Assembly (NCBI GenBank): GCA_046328715.1 | Contig: JAXLWB010000041.1 | Coordinates: 1 to 64,000, forward strand | Source: JAXLWB01 sp046328715 | GTDB lineage: Bacteria; Chloroflexota; Anaerolineae; Caldilineales; Caldilineaceae | Direction of reading: 5' to 3' | DNA length: 64,000 nucleotides | Part shown: positions 45,114 to 52,664 of the stretch, piece by piece | How the letters are laid out: each line of letters starts with the position of its first letter | Position numbering within the stretch: the first letter of the stretch is position 1 | The notes under the pieces: model-generated | The model's database searches: none | Seen by the model: only the letters and a program-made list of their open reading frames with translations | What the model was told of the DNA's origin: nothing | Position numbers and translations under genes: made by a program

Positions 45114-45689
45114 ATGGCTGAAACACTGCGTCTTTTTATCTCGGCAACTCGTGATTTGGAGGCAGAGCGGGCGATCATTGGTCGTGCCATTGCCCGCCTG
45201 CCAGTAGAAATTGGCATCGAAATTCGCCGTACGCCGTTTACTGGAGCGCCGTATGAGGATATCTACGAATGGATCGCCAACGTCGATCGTGTCTTCTTTC
45301 TGATGGGAGAAGATATCACCGCTCCGGCAGGAATGGAGTGGTTTACTTCCTGGAAGCTGGAGCGTACGATCATCCCATTGCGACGGGGCAGTCGTCATAC
45401 CCAGGCGGCATTGGAATTTATGCGCACGATTCCCGTAAAATGGATCAATTTTAACAGTGGAGCCGAACTCGCCCGCATCATCACGTTGGAGATGGCGCGC
45501 ATTCTAAATCACCCACAAAATCGTTATGGCTTGACCTTGACCGAACTAGAAAAATTGCATCTCCATGCTTCTCTGGTTGAAAAACATGGCATCCGTACCG
45601 AGAACGAAGCGGGTGGAGCGCAGGGAGGTGCAGTCTTGCTCGATATTGGACACCGCGAACCGCTGGACGGGGAGTTGGTGACAGGATAG
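45114..45689 (+). CDS. DUF4062-domain protein linked to gmd
   Basis: 191 residues. The N-terminus LRLFISATRDLEAERAIIGR is the DUF4062 signature (F-I-S-[AS]-T-x-D-L-x-x-E-R). The following strands (YEDIYEWIANVDRVFFLMG; ERTIIPLRRG) fit its nucleotide-binding-like fold, related to SLOG/TIR-type domains. Residues about 110-191 are helical and then low in complexity (ENEAGGAQGGAV). DUF4062 is more often the first domain of large NACHT or repeat proteins in defence or signalling; here it stands alone. It begins 4 bases after the gmd stop, so it is co-translated with the GDP-sugar enzyme. I cannot assign a function. Confidence 0.8.
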   Translation: MAETLRLFISATRDLEAERAIIGRAIARLPVEIGIEIRRTPFTGAPYEDIYEWIANVDRVFFLMGEDITAPAGMEWFTSWKLERTIIPLRRGSRHTQAALEFMRTIPVKWINFNSGAELARIITLEMARILNHPQNRYGLTLTELEKLHLHASLVEKHGIRTENEAGGAQGGAVLLDIGHREPLDGELVTG

Positions 45690-45707
45690 ACAAGAAACAA
45701 GGTAATG

Positions 45708-46517
45708 TCATTTAGTGCGCATCTGCTTATGCGCACTACACTTCCGTGCGAGCAGATACAAACTCAGACCAACAGGGAGATTTTTTGTCTTTAAGAAAGC
45801 TGCCTCCCGTTGCAGAGTCAATTCAAGCAAACGATTGGTGAGGTAAGAGCGGTAAGTAGCCTCGCTCAAACCAATCCATTGCCAACGCTGCAATAGACGC
45901 AGTAATATCAAAGGTCCAGCCAGGAACGAGTTGGCATAGGTGATCCGCTGCACTTGAAAACCAGCGGACTCCACCAAATCCCCTAACTCCTGTTTTGCGA
46001 AGCGGTGTGCTGTATTAAAGGCGATATCATGGCTTCCATACAGCCATTGATGGGCACTCACGCGCAATAGTAACCAGCCATTCGTTCCCAGCACCCGATG
46101 GCTTTCCCGCAACGCCATCATCGTATCCACACCCCGCTGATCAAATACATCGAACGCCACAACACCAGCAAAGACAGCATCTGCAAAGGGCAAACTGAGA
46201 ATATTGCCCTGGTTAAAGTGCGCCCTGCGTTCGAGCAGATATTCCGCTTGGGGTAGGGCTTCGCTGTGGAGATCGACACCATAAAGTGTTTGCTGGGGAT
46301 GGTGTTGCTGCCAATGATGAAGAAAGTGACCGCCACCACAGCCTAATTCCAGCAATCGCCCATGCTCCGGGAGGTGGTAGGCTAACAAGCTGTCGATGAC
46401 ATGAAACATGCCTTTTGACCACCCCTGCACCGCCTGTGCCTGGTAAAGTGCAGGGAGCAAGTGACCATGGAGTACGTCTATCTGCACGGGCGCTATTTCA
46501 AGCATCAACTGTTCCAT
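45708..46517 (-). CDS. SAM-dependent methyltransferase (class I)
   Basis: 269 residues. The SAM-binding motif I is LLELGCGGGHFLHHW, with LYGVDLHSEALPQAEYLL (acidic residue after strand 2), GNILSLPFADAVFAGVVAFD (motif II) and LGTNGWLLLRVSAHQW (post-motif), as in the Methyltransf_11 group. The acceptor is unknown, possibly a glycan, lipid or quinone. The C-terminal residues CSAHKQMRTK are encoded by a hairpin whose first arm also occurs at 3769-3783, so the 3' end of the gene may have been extended by a palindromic element. The start could be either of two ATGs four codons apart. It converges with the gmd unit. Confidence 0.85.
   Translation of the reverse strand: MEQLMLEIAPVQIDVLHGHLLPALYQAQAVQGWSKGMFHVIDSLLAYHLPEHGRLLELGCGGGHFLHHWQQHHPQQTLYGVDLHSEALPQAEYLLERRAHFNQGNILSLPFADAVFAGVVAFDVFDQRGVDTMMALRESHRVLGTNGWLLLRVSAHQWLYGSHDIAFNTAHRFAKQELGDLVESAGFQVQRITYANSFLAGPLILLRLLQRWQWIGLSEATYRSYLTNRLLELTLQREAAFLKTKNLPVGLSLYLLARKCSAHKQMRTK
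45711..45738. repeat. Hairpin in the 3' end of the methyltransferase gene
   Basis: TAGTGCGCAT (45713-45722) and ATGCGCACTA (45729-45738) form a perfect stem with a 6-base loop. The 15 bases at 45711-45725 are identical to 3769-3783. It lies between convergent genes and may act as their terminator. Confidence 0.6.
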
Positions 46518-46600
46518 TCCTACTCAGGCGATTACAAAAAATAAATCGTCCAATTCCATCGCTTTTTGCAATGGCGCAAGCGATTTTGTTGAAATGCTTT

Positions 46601-48643
46601 CTATTTTGAAATTGCCTCAATCTGCACAGTTCCCAAATCGATTGCTGAGTCATCGCCGGGCAGATGTTGACCTGCGCTAGTGTAGAGGCCGATCTTTAAG
46701 CGATACTTGCCCTTCGGCAGGGTCACAGGCAGGGCGATTTGATACTCGTCTAAGATGCGCCAGCCTGCCTGCCAACGGGTTGTGGGTAGGCTCCCCGCGC
46801 CAGGTGGACTGTCGAAACCAGCCAAGGGCGGCGCTTCAGGATGGGTTATGTCCACCAGGTGAGTAAAAACAGTCCAATCGGTCGTCGGCACCGTGTCGAC
46901 TGCCCAGTAAAGCTGCAAATAGAGAACGCCACCTGCTTCGAGTTGAGGCGGGTTTATATCGTACCCCAGCAGACGAATACCATCACCCACTGTTTGATTC
47001 ATTGCCTTCTGCGGCGAACGTTGAGCTGTGCTATTAGGCAGGCGCTCATAAGCGGTGGCGTAGACTTTTCCAGTCTGATCCCGCCATTCTTGAGTGATCG
47101 AAGCATCGGGAAAAAGTTCGGGTAAGAGCAAGCGGGTGCGGAAATCTTCCTCTTGAATGGCAACATAAAACTGCGCTTGATCGCTGGCCGCACGGGTCAA
47201 CGGAAAGATGTGACGTCCATCAAAGGAAACAATAGCTCGTTGCGTGTCACTTTGTGCCAGAGCAAAGGCCAAACTCGGGTGTTCAAGCGTACGAGGTGTA
47301 AGAAAAATCGGCGTCTGCGCAGGCTGGGTCGCCATCCATTGACCAATGTTCCACAGCCCTACATCAAAGGCATAGTAGAGATCCGGCAGGTTCGCCCAGC
47401 GGCCAAAATAATCACGCACGGTGATCATAGCGCTGCTCGCCAACAGAAGTACCGTCGCCCAGCGCAGCAATGCCAGTTGCCCTGCGCGCCAATTTGTGCA
47501 AAAGCGCCAGAGCCAATCAAAGCCGACACCACAAAAAATCGCCACAGGGGCAGCAGCGCCCAGCACACGGTGAAAATGGGGTGCATACTCGCTTAGTATG
47601 CCCGGCAGTAAGAGGCCGACCAGCCCTACGATTGGAATTGAGTAGGCCGGATGACGAATACGCCAAAGTGCGACCAGCAGACCTATGTAAAACCCCAGCG
47701 CCAGAAAGAGATCCAACGCCGCCTGTCCTGGCAGGTTGCGGCGTGGATCCAGATCGCCAGGGTTACCAAAGGGGCCGAACATTTTGGCAGTAGCCCAGGC
47801 TTCGTTCCACATCGTAACATTGGCCGCCGAACTCGGCTCGCTTCCAACCGCAATCTGCGCTGGTCGCAGCCAAAGTAGGTCGAGATGATTCCAGAAAAAC
47901 CAGCCGAGTGGAGCAAACAGTAGGGCAGCAATGAATGCGGTCAGGCAGAGATTGGCAATTGACGATTGGCGATTGACATGACGCCAATTGCTAAATAGCA
48001 AAATGCTGGCGATGGGAATCATCAAAAATGGAATAATCCAGGCGCCCTGATAGGTGTACATCGCAGCAGCCAACACAACGCCACTGCCAACAAAATTGAG
48101 CCGTTTTCCCGTGCGCCAGCCACGCAGGAGCAGCCAGGTTGCGCTTGTCCAGATCAGCGGCACGATGATTGGCTCGATGCCCATACGGCTAAAGTGAACA
48201 TGCCAACGCATGACCGTCAGTGATGCGGCGCTGAAGAGGGGTAGAGGGGAGTAATTGTGGATTGCGGATTGATCATTCCGCTTAAAGGGTTCTTTGAGCG
48301 AGAGTTGCAGTTCTTGAGCCAAGGCATAGATGGCCAAGACTCCAAGTAAACCAAAGCAACCTGCTGTCACACGCATGGCGACGGGTCCGGCATGGCCGCC
48401 GAAGAAACGGAAGACGGCAAACATCAAGGCGTTAGCGTAGGAATTCAAGGGCGGTACGCCAAAATTCCCAGCTAGAAACAACGGTCGATAGGAGGGATCG
48501 GTGAGAATCCGCCAGGCTTCTAACCCCTCAAACGATTCGTCGAGATGAAAGCCAGGGGGGATAGAATCGATACGCCAAAAGCGTAGAAATGCTGCGATCA
48601 GCAGAATACCGAGTAACCATAACCAGGGCCGAAAACGAATCAT
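46601..48643 (-). CDS. GT-C type membrane glycosyltransferase (ArnT/PMT-like)
   Basis: 680 residues with about 11-12 membrane helices in the first 450, followed by an extracytoplasmic domain. After helix 1 the loop contains FHLDESFEGLEAWRI, the acidic motif of GT-C enzymes that use polyprenyl-phosphate sugars as donors. The C-terminal part (about 560-680; VLYLQLYWAV, TVFTHLVD and YRLKIGLYTSAGQ) looks like a beta-sandwich. It would add a sugar to lipid, glycan or protein outside the membrane; donor and acceptor are unknown. The start ATG has no ribosome site, but a consensus promoter lies so close that the mRNA should begin at or next to the ATG. Confidence 0.85.
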   Translation of the reverse strand: MIRFRPWLWLLGILLIAAFLRFWRIDSIPPGFHLDESFEGLEAWRILTDPSYRPLFLAGNFGVPPLNSYANALMFAVFRFFGGHAGPVAMRVTAGCFGLLGVLAIYALAQELQLSLKEPFKRNDQSAIHNYSPLPLFSAASLTVMRWHVHFSRMGIEPIIVPLIWTSATWLLLRGWRTGKRLNFVGSGVVLAAAMYTYQGAWIIPFLMIPIASILLFSNWRHVNRQSSIANLCLTAFIAALLFAPLGWFFWNHLDLLWLRPAQIAVGSEPSSAANVTMWNEAWATAKMFGPFGNPGDLDPRRNLPGQAALDLFLALGFYIGLLVALWRIRHPAYSIPIVGLVGLLLPGILSEYAPHFHRVLGAAAPVAIFCGVGFDWLWRFCTNWRAGQLALLRWATVLLLASSAMITVRDYFGRWANLPDLYYAFDVGLWNIGQWMATQPAQTPIFLTPRTLEHPSLAFALAQSDTQRAIVSFDGRHIFPLTRAASDQAQFYVAIQEEDFRTRLLLPELFPDASITQEWRDQTGKVYATAYERLPNSTAQRSPQKAMNQTVGDGIRLLGYDINPPQLEAGGVLYLQLYWAVDTVPTTDWTVFTHLVDITHPEAPPLAGFDSPPGAGSLPTTRWQAGWRILDEYQIALPVTLPKGKYRLKIGLYTSAGQHLPGDDSAIDLGTVQIEAISK

Positions 48644-48651
48644 AAAGGAGG

Positions 48652-48680
48652 ATTATACGTGATTTAGAGTGCGGTTGCAA
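48652..48680 (-). promoter_or_regulatory. Promoter giving a leaderless mRNA for the GT-C gene
   Basis: On the minus strand TTGCAA (48675-48680) and TATAAT (48652-48657) are 17 bases apart. The start codon (48643) lies 8 bases after the -10 box, where transcription is expected to begin. No Shine-Dalgarno sequence is present. Confidence 0.7.
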
Positions 48681-48718
48681 TGAGAGGCAGAGTTTTTCGG
48701 CATAAGGTCTAGACATAC

Positions 48719-48747
48719 AGAGGGGCACTCTAGGTAAGTGCCCCTCT
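48719..48747. terminator. Terminator-like hairpin between the GT-C and CBM48 genes
   Basis: AGAGGGGCACT (48719-48729) is the exact inverse of AGTGCCCCTCT (48737-48747), loop 7 bases, followed on the plus strand by ACTTTTTCT. It would end the minus-strand CBM48 transcript before the GT-C promoter. Confidence 0.75.
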
Positions 48748-48789
48748 ACTTTTTCTATTTGGTTGTTATACTGCTCCAAATCGGGACGT

Positions 48790-49152
48790 TTACGCCGGTA
48801 GTGCGACCGGCACTGGAATTCTTTCCAGCTCTCTAAAATGCTTGGCTGGAAGGTTGATCGAGGTGTCGACAATACTACATTCCGATTCAAGTCCGCTGCT
48901 GATAAAACCATCGGCGCTCGTATCAGTTTGTCGATTGCCATCAACCAGGTAACAGAAGGCGAAGCGCTGGCCCAAAGCCAAATCCAGCACAGCACGCCAT
49001 GCGCCATCTCGTTCTTGTCTTAGGGGAGTGGCGTGACGATCCCAATGATTAAAATCACCCACAAGCGAGATACGGTCCGCCCAAATGCAAGAGGGAAGCT
49101 CAAAACTAACACGAACACAGCCTGGGACGGGAGAATGTTGTTTACGAATCAT
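48790..49152 (-). CDS. Stand-alone CBM48/isoamylase N-domain protein
   Basis: 120 residues. Residues about 10-90 are a glycogen-binding beta-sandwich of the CBM48 type: VRVSFELP, RISLVGDFNHWDRHATPL, DGAWRAVLDLALGQRFAFCYLVDG, the same pattern as in branching enzymes and AMPK beta subunits (VxLVGDFNxW and Y-x-Y/F-x-VDG). No catalytic domain is attached, and no glycogen gene is nearby. AGGAG lies 6 bases before the ATG, so it is a genuine separate gene. It may bind alpha-glucan or regulate a partner enzyme; this is inferred from the domain alone. Confidence 0.85.
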   Translation of the reverse strand: MIRKQHSPVPGCVRVSFELPSCIWADRISLVGDFNHWDRHATPLRQERDGAWRAVLDLALGQRFAFCYLVDGNRQTDTSADGFISSGLESECSIVDTSINLPAKHFRELERIPVPVALPA

Positions 49153-49537
49153 GGTTTGCTCCTTTTGGCATTACATTGCGTGTTCTCAGAATAGAGGACA
49201 ACACAACATGTGCCTGTGCGTGGCATACATTGTCCCATGAGTTGCTATTGTACAACTGGGGTGCGGTATCAGAACCGAATTGCGCTGCATTAAGTAGCAG
49301 AAATTATGCATCATTGGGCGCAATCTTACAAGCCCAGTTTAAGCAACAGTTATTACAGTTTTCTTACAAATAAAATCGAACTTTCTTCTATTGTAATTAA
49401 TCATCTCCTAGCTCAATTAAGCTTACATCCGATAACTGAAATTTTGATGAGAAAACAGTTAAAATAATTAATAAAGGGCACCCGCATGGATGTCCTTTAA
49501 TCGAATCGATATAATCTCTACTATTTGTGGAGCTACA
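49153..49537. other. Intergenic region between CBM48 gene and leuS terminator
   Basis: AT-rich. A 65-codon plus-strand frame (49176-49373) has no family or ribosome site. A weak inverted repeat surrounds 49474-49499. Nothing else is identified. Confidence 0.4.
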
Positions 49538-49571
49538 AGTGGTGGAGGCAGCAGCAGCCACCTCTACCACT
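49538..49571. terminator. Hairpin after leuS
   Basis: AGTGGTGGAGG (49538-49548) pairs with CCTCTACCACT (49561-49571) with one G/U-type mismatch, around a GCAGCAGCAG loop that can extend the stem. It lies 34 bases downstream of the leuS stop. Confidence 0.6.
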
Positions 49572-49604
49572 GTAATGTTATCACCAACGAGCTAGTGGCT
49601 ACCT

Positions 49605-52088
49605 TTAACCAACGACGACGTTGACCAGTTTGTCGGGTACAACAATCACCTTGCGTACCTGTTTGCCTTCCATCCACTTCTGGATGGTCTCCAGAGCCAA
49701 GGCTTGCGCTTCCAACTGGTTGTTTGGCGTGCCTGGGATGATCACCAGTTTGTCGCGCACTTTGCCATTGACCTGCACGGCAATCTCGATTTCATCTTCA
49801 CGGGCCTTTTCAGCATCACCCTTTGGCCACGCTTGCAGATGAACACTAACCGTGTGCCCACGTTGGTGCCACAGTTCCTCGCTGATGTGGGTAAAGATCG
49901 GTGCCATCATCAACAGCAACGAATCAACAGCTTCATTCCAGATCGGTGTACCGACCACCGTTGATTCCTTGGCTTTGAACAACGTATTGCTCAAGTCCAT
50001 CAAGGTGGACACGACTGTGTTGAAACGGAAATTGCTCATGTCGTCTGTTGCTTTTAGGATGGCTTGGTGCAACTTACGCTCAACCGCTCGCAACTCGTCC
50101 GCAGTAGGCTCAGCAGCCACGTTATCAGCCTTAGGTTCGTCGTTGACAATGTTCCAGACTCGATACAGGAAGCGAGAAACGCCTTCAATCGCTGTCGGGT
50201 TCCACGGGCCGCCCATATCCCACGGGCCGATAAACATCAAGTAGCCACGCACGGTATCCGCCCCATAGCGATCCACGTACTCGTCAGGGTTGACGACGTT
50301 GCCGCGGCTCTTGCTCATCTTCTCGCCATCTGGGCCTAGGATCATACCCTGGTTGAACAGGCGCTTCATCGGCTCGTCAAATTCGAGTACCTCCAGGTCC
50401 CGTAGGGCCTTGGTGAAGAAGCGAGTGTAGAGCAAGTGCATCGTGGCATGTTCGATGCCACCTGTGTATTGATCGACCGGTAGCCAGTAGTTACCCTTGG
50501 CCTCGTCCCAAGGCATGTCGTCTTCGCGGATTGGCTGGCCTTCCTTCCAGTTGGGAGCAATGTAAGCGTATTGATACCAACTGGAGCACATGAAGGTGTC
50601 CATCGTATCGGTTTCGCGCTCGGCATCGCCGCCACAATTGGGACACTTGACGTGCAGGAAGCCCTCGTGATATTTCAACGGACTTTCACCTGTTGGCTTG
50701 AATTCGGCGTCATCTGGCAGCAACACAGGCAGATCGGCATAGGGAACGGGCACGATGCCACAACTTGGGCAATGAATGATTGGGATTGGTGAACCCCACA
50801 TGCGTTGACGGCTAATCAACCAATCGCGTAGGCGGTAATTAACCGACTTTTTGCCCTTGCCAGTCTGCTCCAACCAGGCAGTCACGGTACGTACGCCTTC
50901 GCTGACCGGTGTGCCATCAAACTGGGCACTATTCATCATGACTCCTTCGCTCTTAGAGTCATAGGCGGCCTCTAGCGGCTCTGTTTCACCGTTCGGCCCA
51001 GTGATAACCCGGCGAATCTCCAATCCAAACTTGGTGGCAAATTCAAAGTCGCGCTCATCGTGCGCTGGCACTGCCATGATCGCACCGGTACCATAGGTCA
51101 TCAAGACATAATCGGCGATCCAAATCGGAATCCGAGCTCCATTAACCGGATTGATGGCATAGCCACCGGTAAAGACACCGGTCTTCTCTTTGTCTGCCGC
51201 AGTACGGGTGATCTCATCCTGGCGGGCCGCTTGCTCTTTGTAGGTGTTGACCGCCGCGCGCTGCTCGGGCGAAGTGATCTTTTCGACCAGAGGATGCTCG
51301 GGCGACAGAACCATGAAGGTGGCGCCCCATAGCGTGTCTGGCCGGGTCGTAAAGACTACAATTGGATCGCCTTGTTCGCTGTGGAAGGTGACTTCGGCCC
51401 CTTCACTGCGCCCGATCCAGTTGGTCTGCATCACTTTGACCCGTTCGGGCCATTCAATGTCGTTTAGGCAGTCGATCAGTTCATCGCTATACTTGGTGAT
51501 GCGAAACTTCCACTGGTTCAGATTCTTCTTGATGACTGGGGTGCCACAGCGTTCACAGTGGCGGTCTTCGCCCCACACCTGTTCACGCGCCAGGGTCGTG
51601 TTACAGTTGGGACACCAGTCAACCGGCGCATATTCTCGATAAGCCAGACCGGCATCGTAAAACTTGCGGAAGAACCATTGGGTCCACTTATAGTAATCAG
51701 GATCGCAACTGACGGCGACACGATCCCAGGCCCACATTGCCCCCATCCGTCCCAGTTGCTTCTTCATGCGCTCGATATTTTTGTAGGTCCATATCTTCGG
51801 GTGAATGCCATTCTTGATCGCTGCGTTTTCGGCGGGCAGACCAAAGGCATCGAAGCCAATCGGGAAGAAGACATTGTAGCCATTCATGCGCCGATAGCGG
51901 GCGGCGGCATCACTGGGTGTAAAGGCATACCAATGGCCCGTGTGCAGGTCGCCCGAAGGATAGGGTAACATCGTCAGCGCATACCACTTTGGCTTCTTGG
52001 GATCTTCAACCGTTTTATACAATCCTTGTTCTTCCCAGGCTGCTTGCCATTTGGGCTCAATTTCAGCAGGAATATATTTGCTCGACAT
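49605..52088 (-). CDS. leuS: Leucyl-tRNA synthetase
   Basis: 827 residues, normal length. It charges tRNA-Leu. The class I HIGH motif is PYPSGDLHTGHWYAF, followed by zinc-binding-type Cys pairs (CPNCNTTLAREQ and CERCGTP; CPSCGIVP; CPNCGGDAE) and the CP1 editing domain (TTRPDTLWGATFMVLSPEH; GTGAIMAVPAHDERDFEFA). The KMSKS motif is seen as GEKMSKSRGNVVNPDE. ATG at 52088 is chosen because AGGAG lies about 8 bases upstream and the protein then starts in the family way (SSKYIPAEIEPKWQ); the frame is open further to 52193 through a repeat element. A composite palindromic element lies only 32 bases upstream of the start. Confidence 0.97.
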   Translation of the reverse strand: MSSKYIPAEIEPKWQAAWEEQGLYKTVEDPKKPKWYALTMLPYPSGDLHTGHWYAFTPSDAAARYRRMNGYNVFFPIGFDAFGLPAENAAIKNGIHPKIWTYKNIERMKKQLGRMGAMWAWDRVAVSCDPDYYKWTQWFFRKFYDAGLAYREYAPVDWCPNCNTTLAREQVWGEDRHCERCGTPVIKKNLNQWKFRITKYSDELIDCLNDIEWPERVKVMQTNWIGRSEGAEVTFHSEQGDPIVVFTTRPDTLWGATFMVLSPEHPLVEKITSPEQRAAVNTYKEQAARQDEITRTAADKEKTGVFTGGYAINPVNGARIPIWIADYVLMTYGTGAIMAVPAHDERDFEFATKFGLEIRRVITGPNGETEPLEAAYDSKSEGVMMNSAQFDGTPVSEGVRTVTAWLEQTGKGKKSVNYRLRDWLISRQRMWGSPIPIIHCPSCGIVPVPYADLPVLLPDDAEFKPTGESPLKYHEGFLHVKCPNCGGDAERETDTMDTFMCSSWYQYAYIAPNWKEGQPIREDDMPWDEAKGNYWLPVDQYTGGIEHATMHLLYTRFFTKALRDLEVLEFDEPMKRLFNQGMILGPDGEKMSKSRGNVVNPDEYVDRYGADTVRGYLMFIGPWDMGGPWNPTAIEGVSRFLYRVWNIVNDEPKADNVAAEPTADELRAVERKLHQAILKATDDMSNFRFNTVVSTLMDLSNTLFKAKESTVVGTPIWNEAVDSLLLMMAPIFTHISEELWHQRGHTVSVHLQAWPKGDAEKAREDEIEIAVQVNGKVRDKLVIIPGTPNNQLEAQALALETIQKWMEGKQVRKVIVVPDKLVNVVVG

Positions 52089-52119
52089 TTGGCGATCTCC
52101 TGTCGGTGTTAATTTTGGT

Positions 52120-52323
52120 GTAACTACTAAGCCACCCCTCCCTAGCTCTCCCGTTCGGCTGAGACGTTCGGCGAGCTCAGTCGAGCCGCTCACGTCGAAG
52201 CCAGAACAGGGAGGGAACTGTCACGGAGAGGATTTAGTCTGGTGGAAAGAAGAAAAGACTAAATCTGCCCATTCATGGTTCCCTCCCTAAACAGGGGAGG
52301 GGTAGGGGGGGGTAAGTAGTTAC
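52120..52323. repeat. 204-base composite palindromic element in the leuS leader (MITE-like)
   Basis: The ends are inverted repeats: GTAACTACT (52120-52128) against AGTAGTTAC (52315-52323), continuing inward with C-rich versus G-rich tracts (CCACCCCTCCC near 52132 and GGGAGGGGT near 52297). Inside are three further stems: AGGGAGGGAAC/GGTTCCCTCCCT, AGATTTAGTCT-type stem (around 52233-52266), and CTCTCCCGTTCGGCTGAG with TTCGGCGAGC and CAGTCGAGCC units. It has no coding capacity. The structure fits a small non-autonomous element or a nest of REP-like palindromes. Confidence 0.75.
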
Positions 52324-52664
52324 GTTATGGTTACGTGATAGTGCAATCGTGAGCATATTCGCGACAGCTAGCACTTACCACGATTCGGTTACAAACAATG
52401 CATAGGGAAACATGATACAGGAGAAGCGTCACTGCGTGCTATTTTCACGCATCACGCATCACAGTTCATGTTGAAATTTGTGGATTCTGCCCGCAACTGG
52501 AAGAAAAATCAGCGCGGGCTATCGAAGCGCGAGCAAACCACCGACGCTGGAGCCGACGGAAATCGGAGGTGGAATCAAGTGGTAGAACATACACTCAGCT
52601 TTCATATCTGCGATCATTATATACTACTTGTCAAGAGGGTGACAAACAGTGGTAGAACCAGAAA
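52324..52664. other. Intergenic region with a small hairpin
   Basis: 341 bases upstream of the leuS leader element. A hairpin of GCGTG units lies near 52424-52457 (GCGTCACTGCGTG against CACGCATCACGC). A 69-codon frame (52468-52677) has no family and overlaps the end of the GT2 gene. Nothing else is seen. Confidence 0.4.

Noticed and set aside
52089..52330. T-box riboswitch before leuS
   Set aside because: I could not find the conserved T-box sequence (AGGGTGG-ACCGCG type) or a usual specifier stem; the structure is better explained as a palindromic repeat element.
52425..52664. Plus-strand frame of 69 codons (52468-52677)
   Set aside because: It overlaps the end of the GT2 gene and has no family resemblance.
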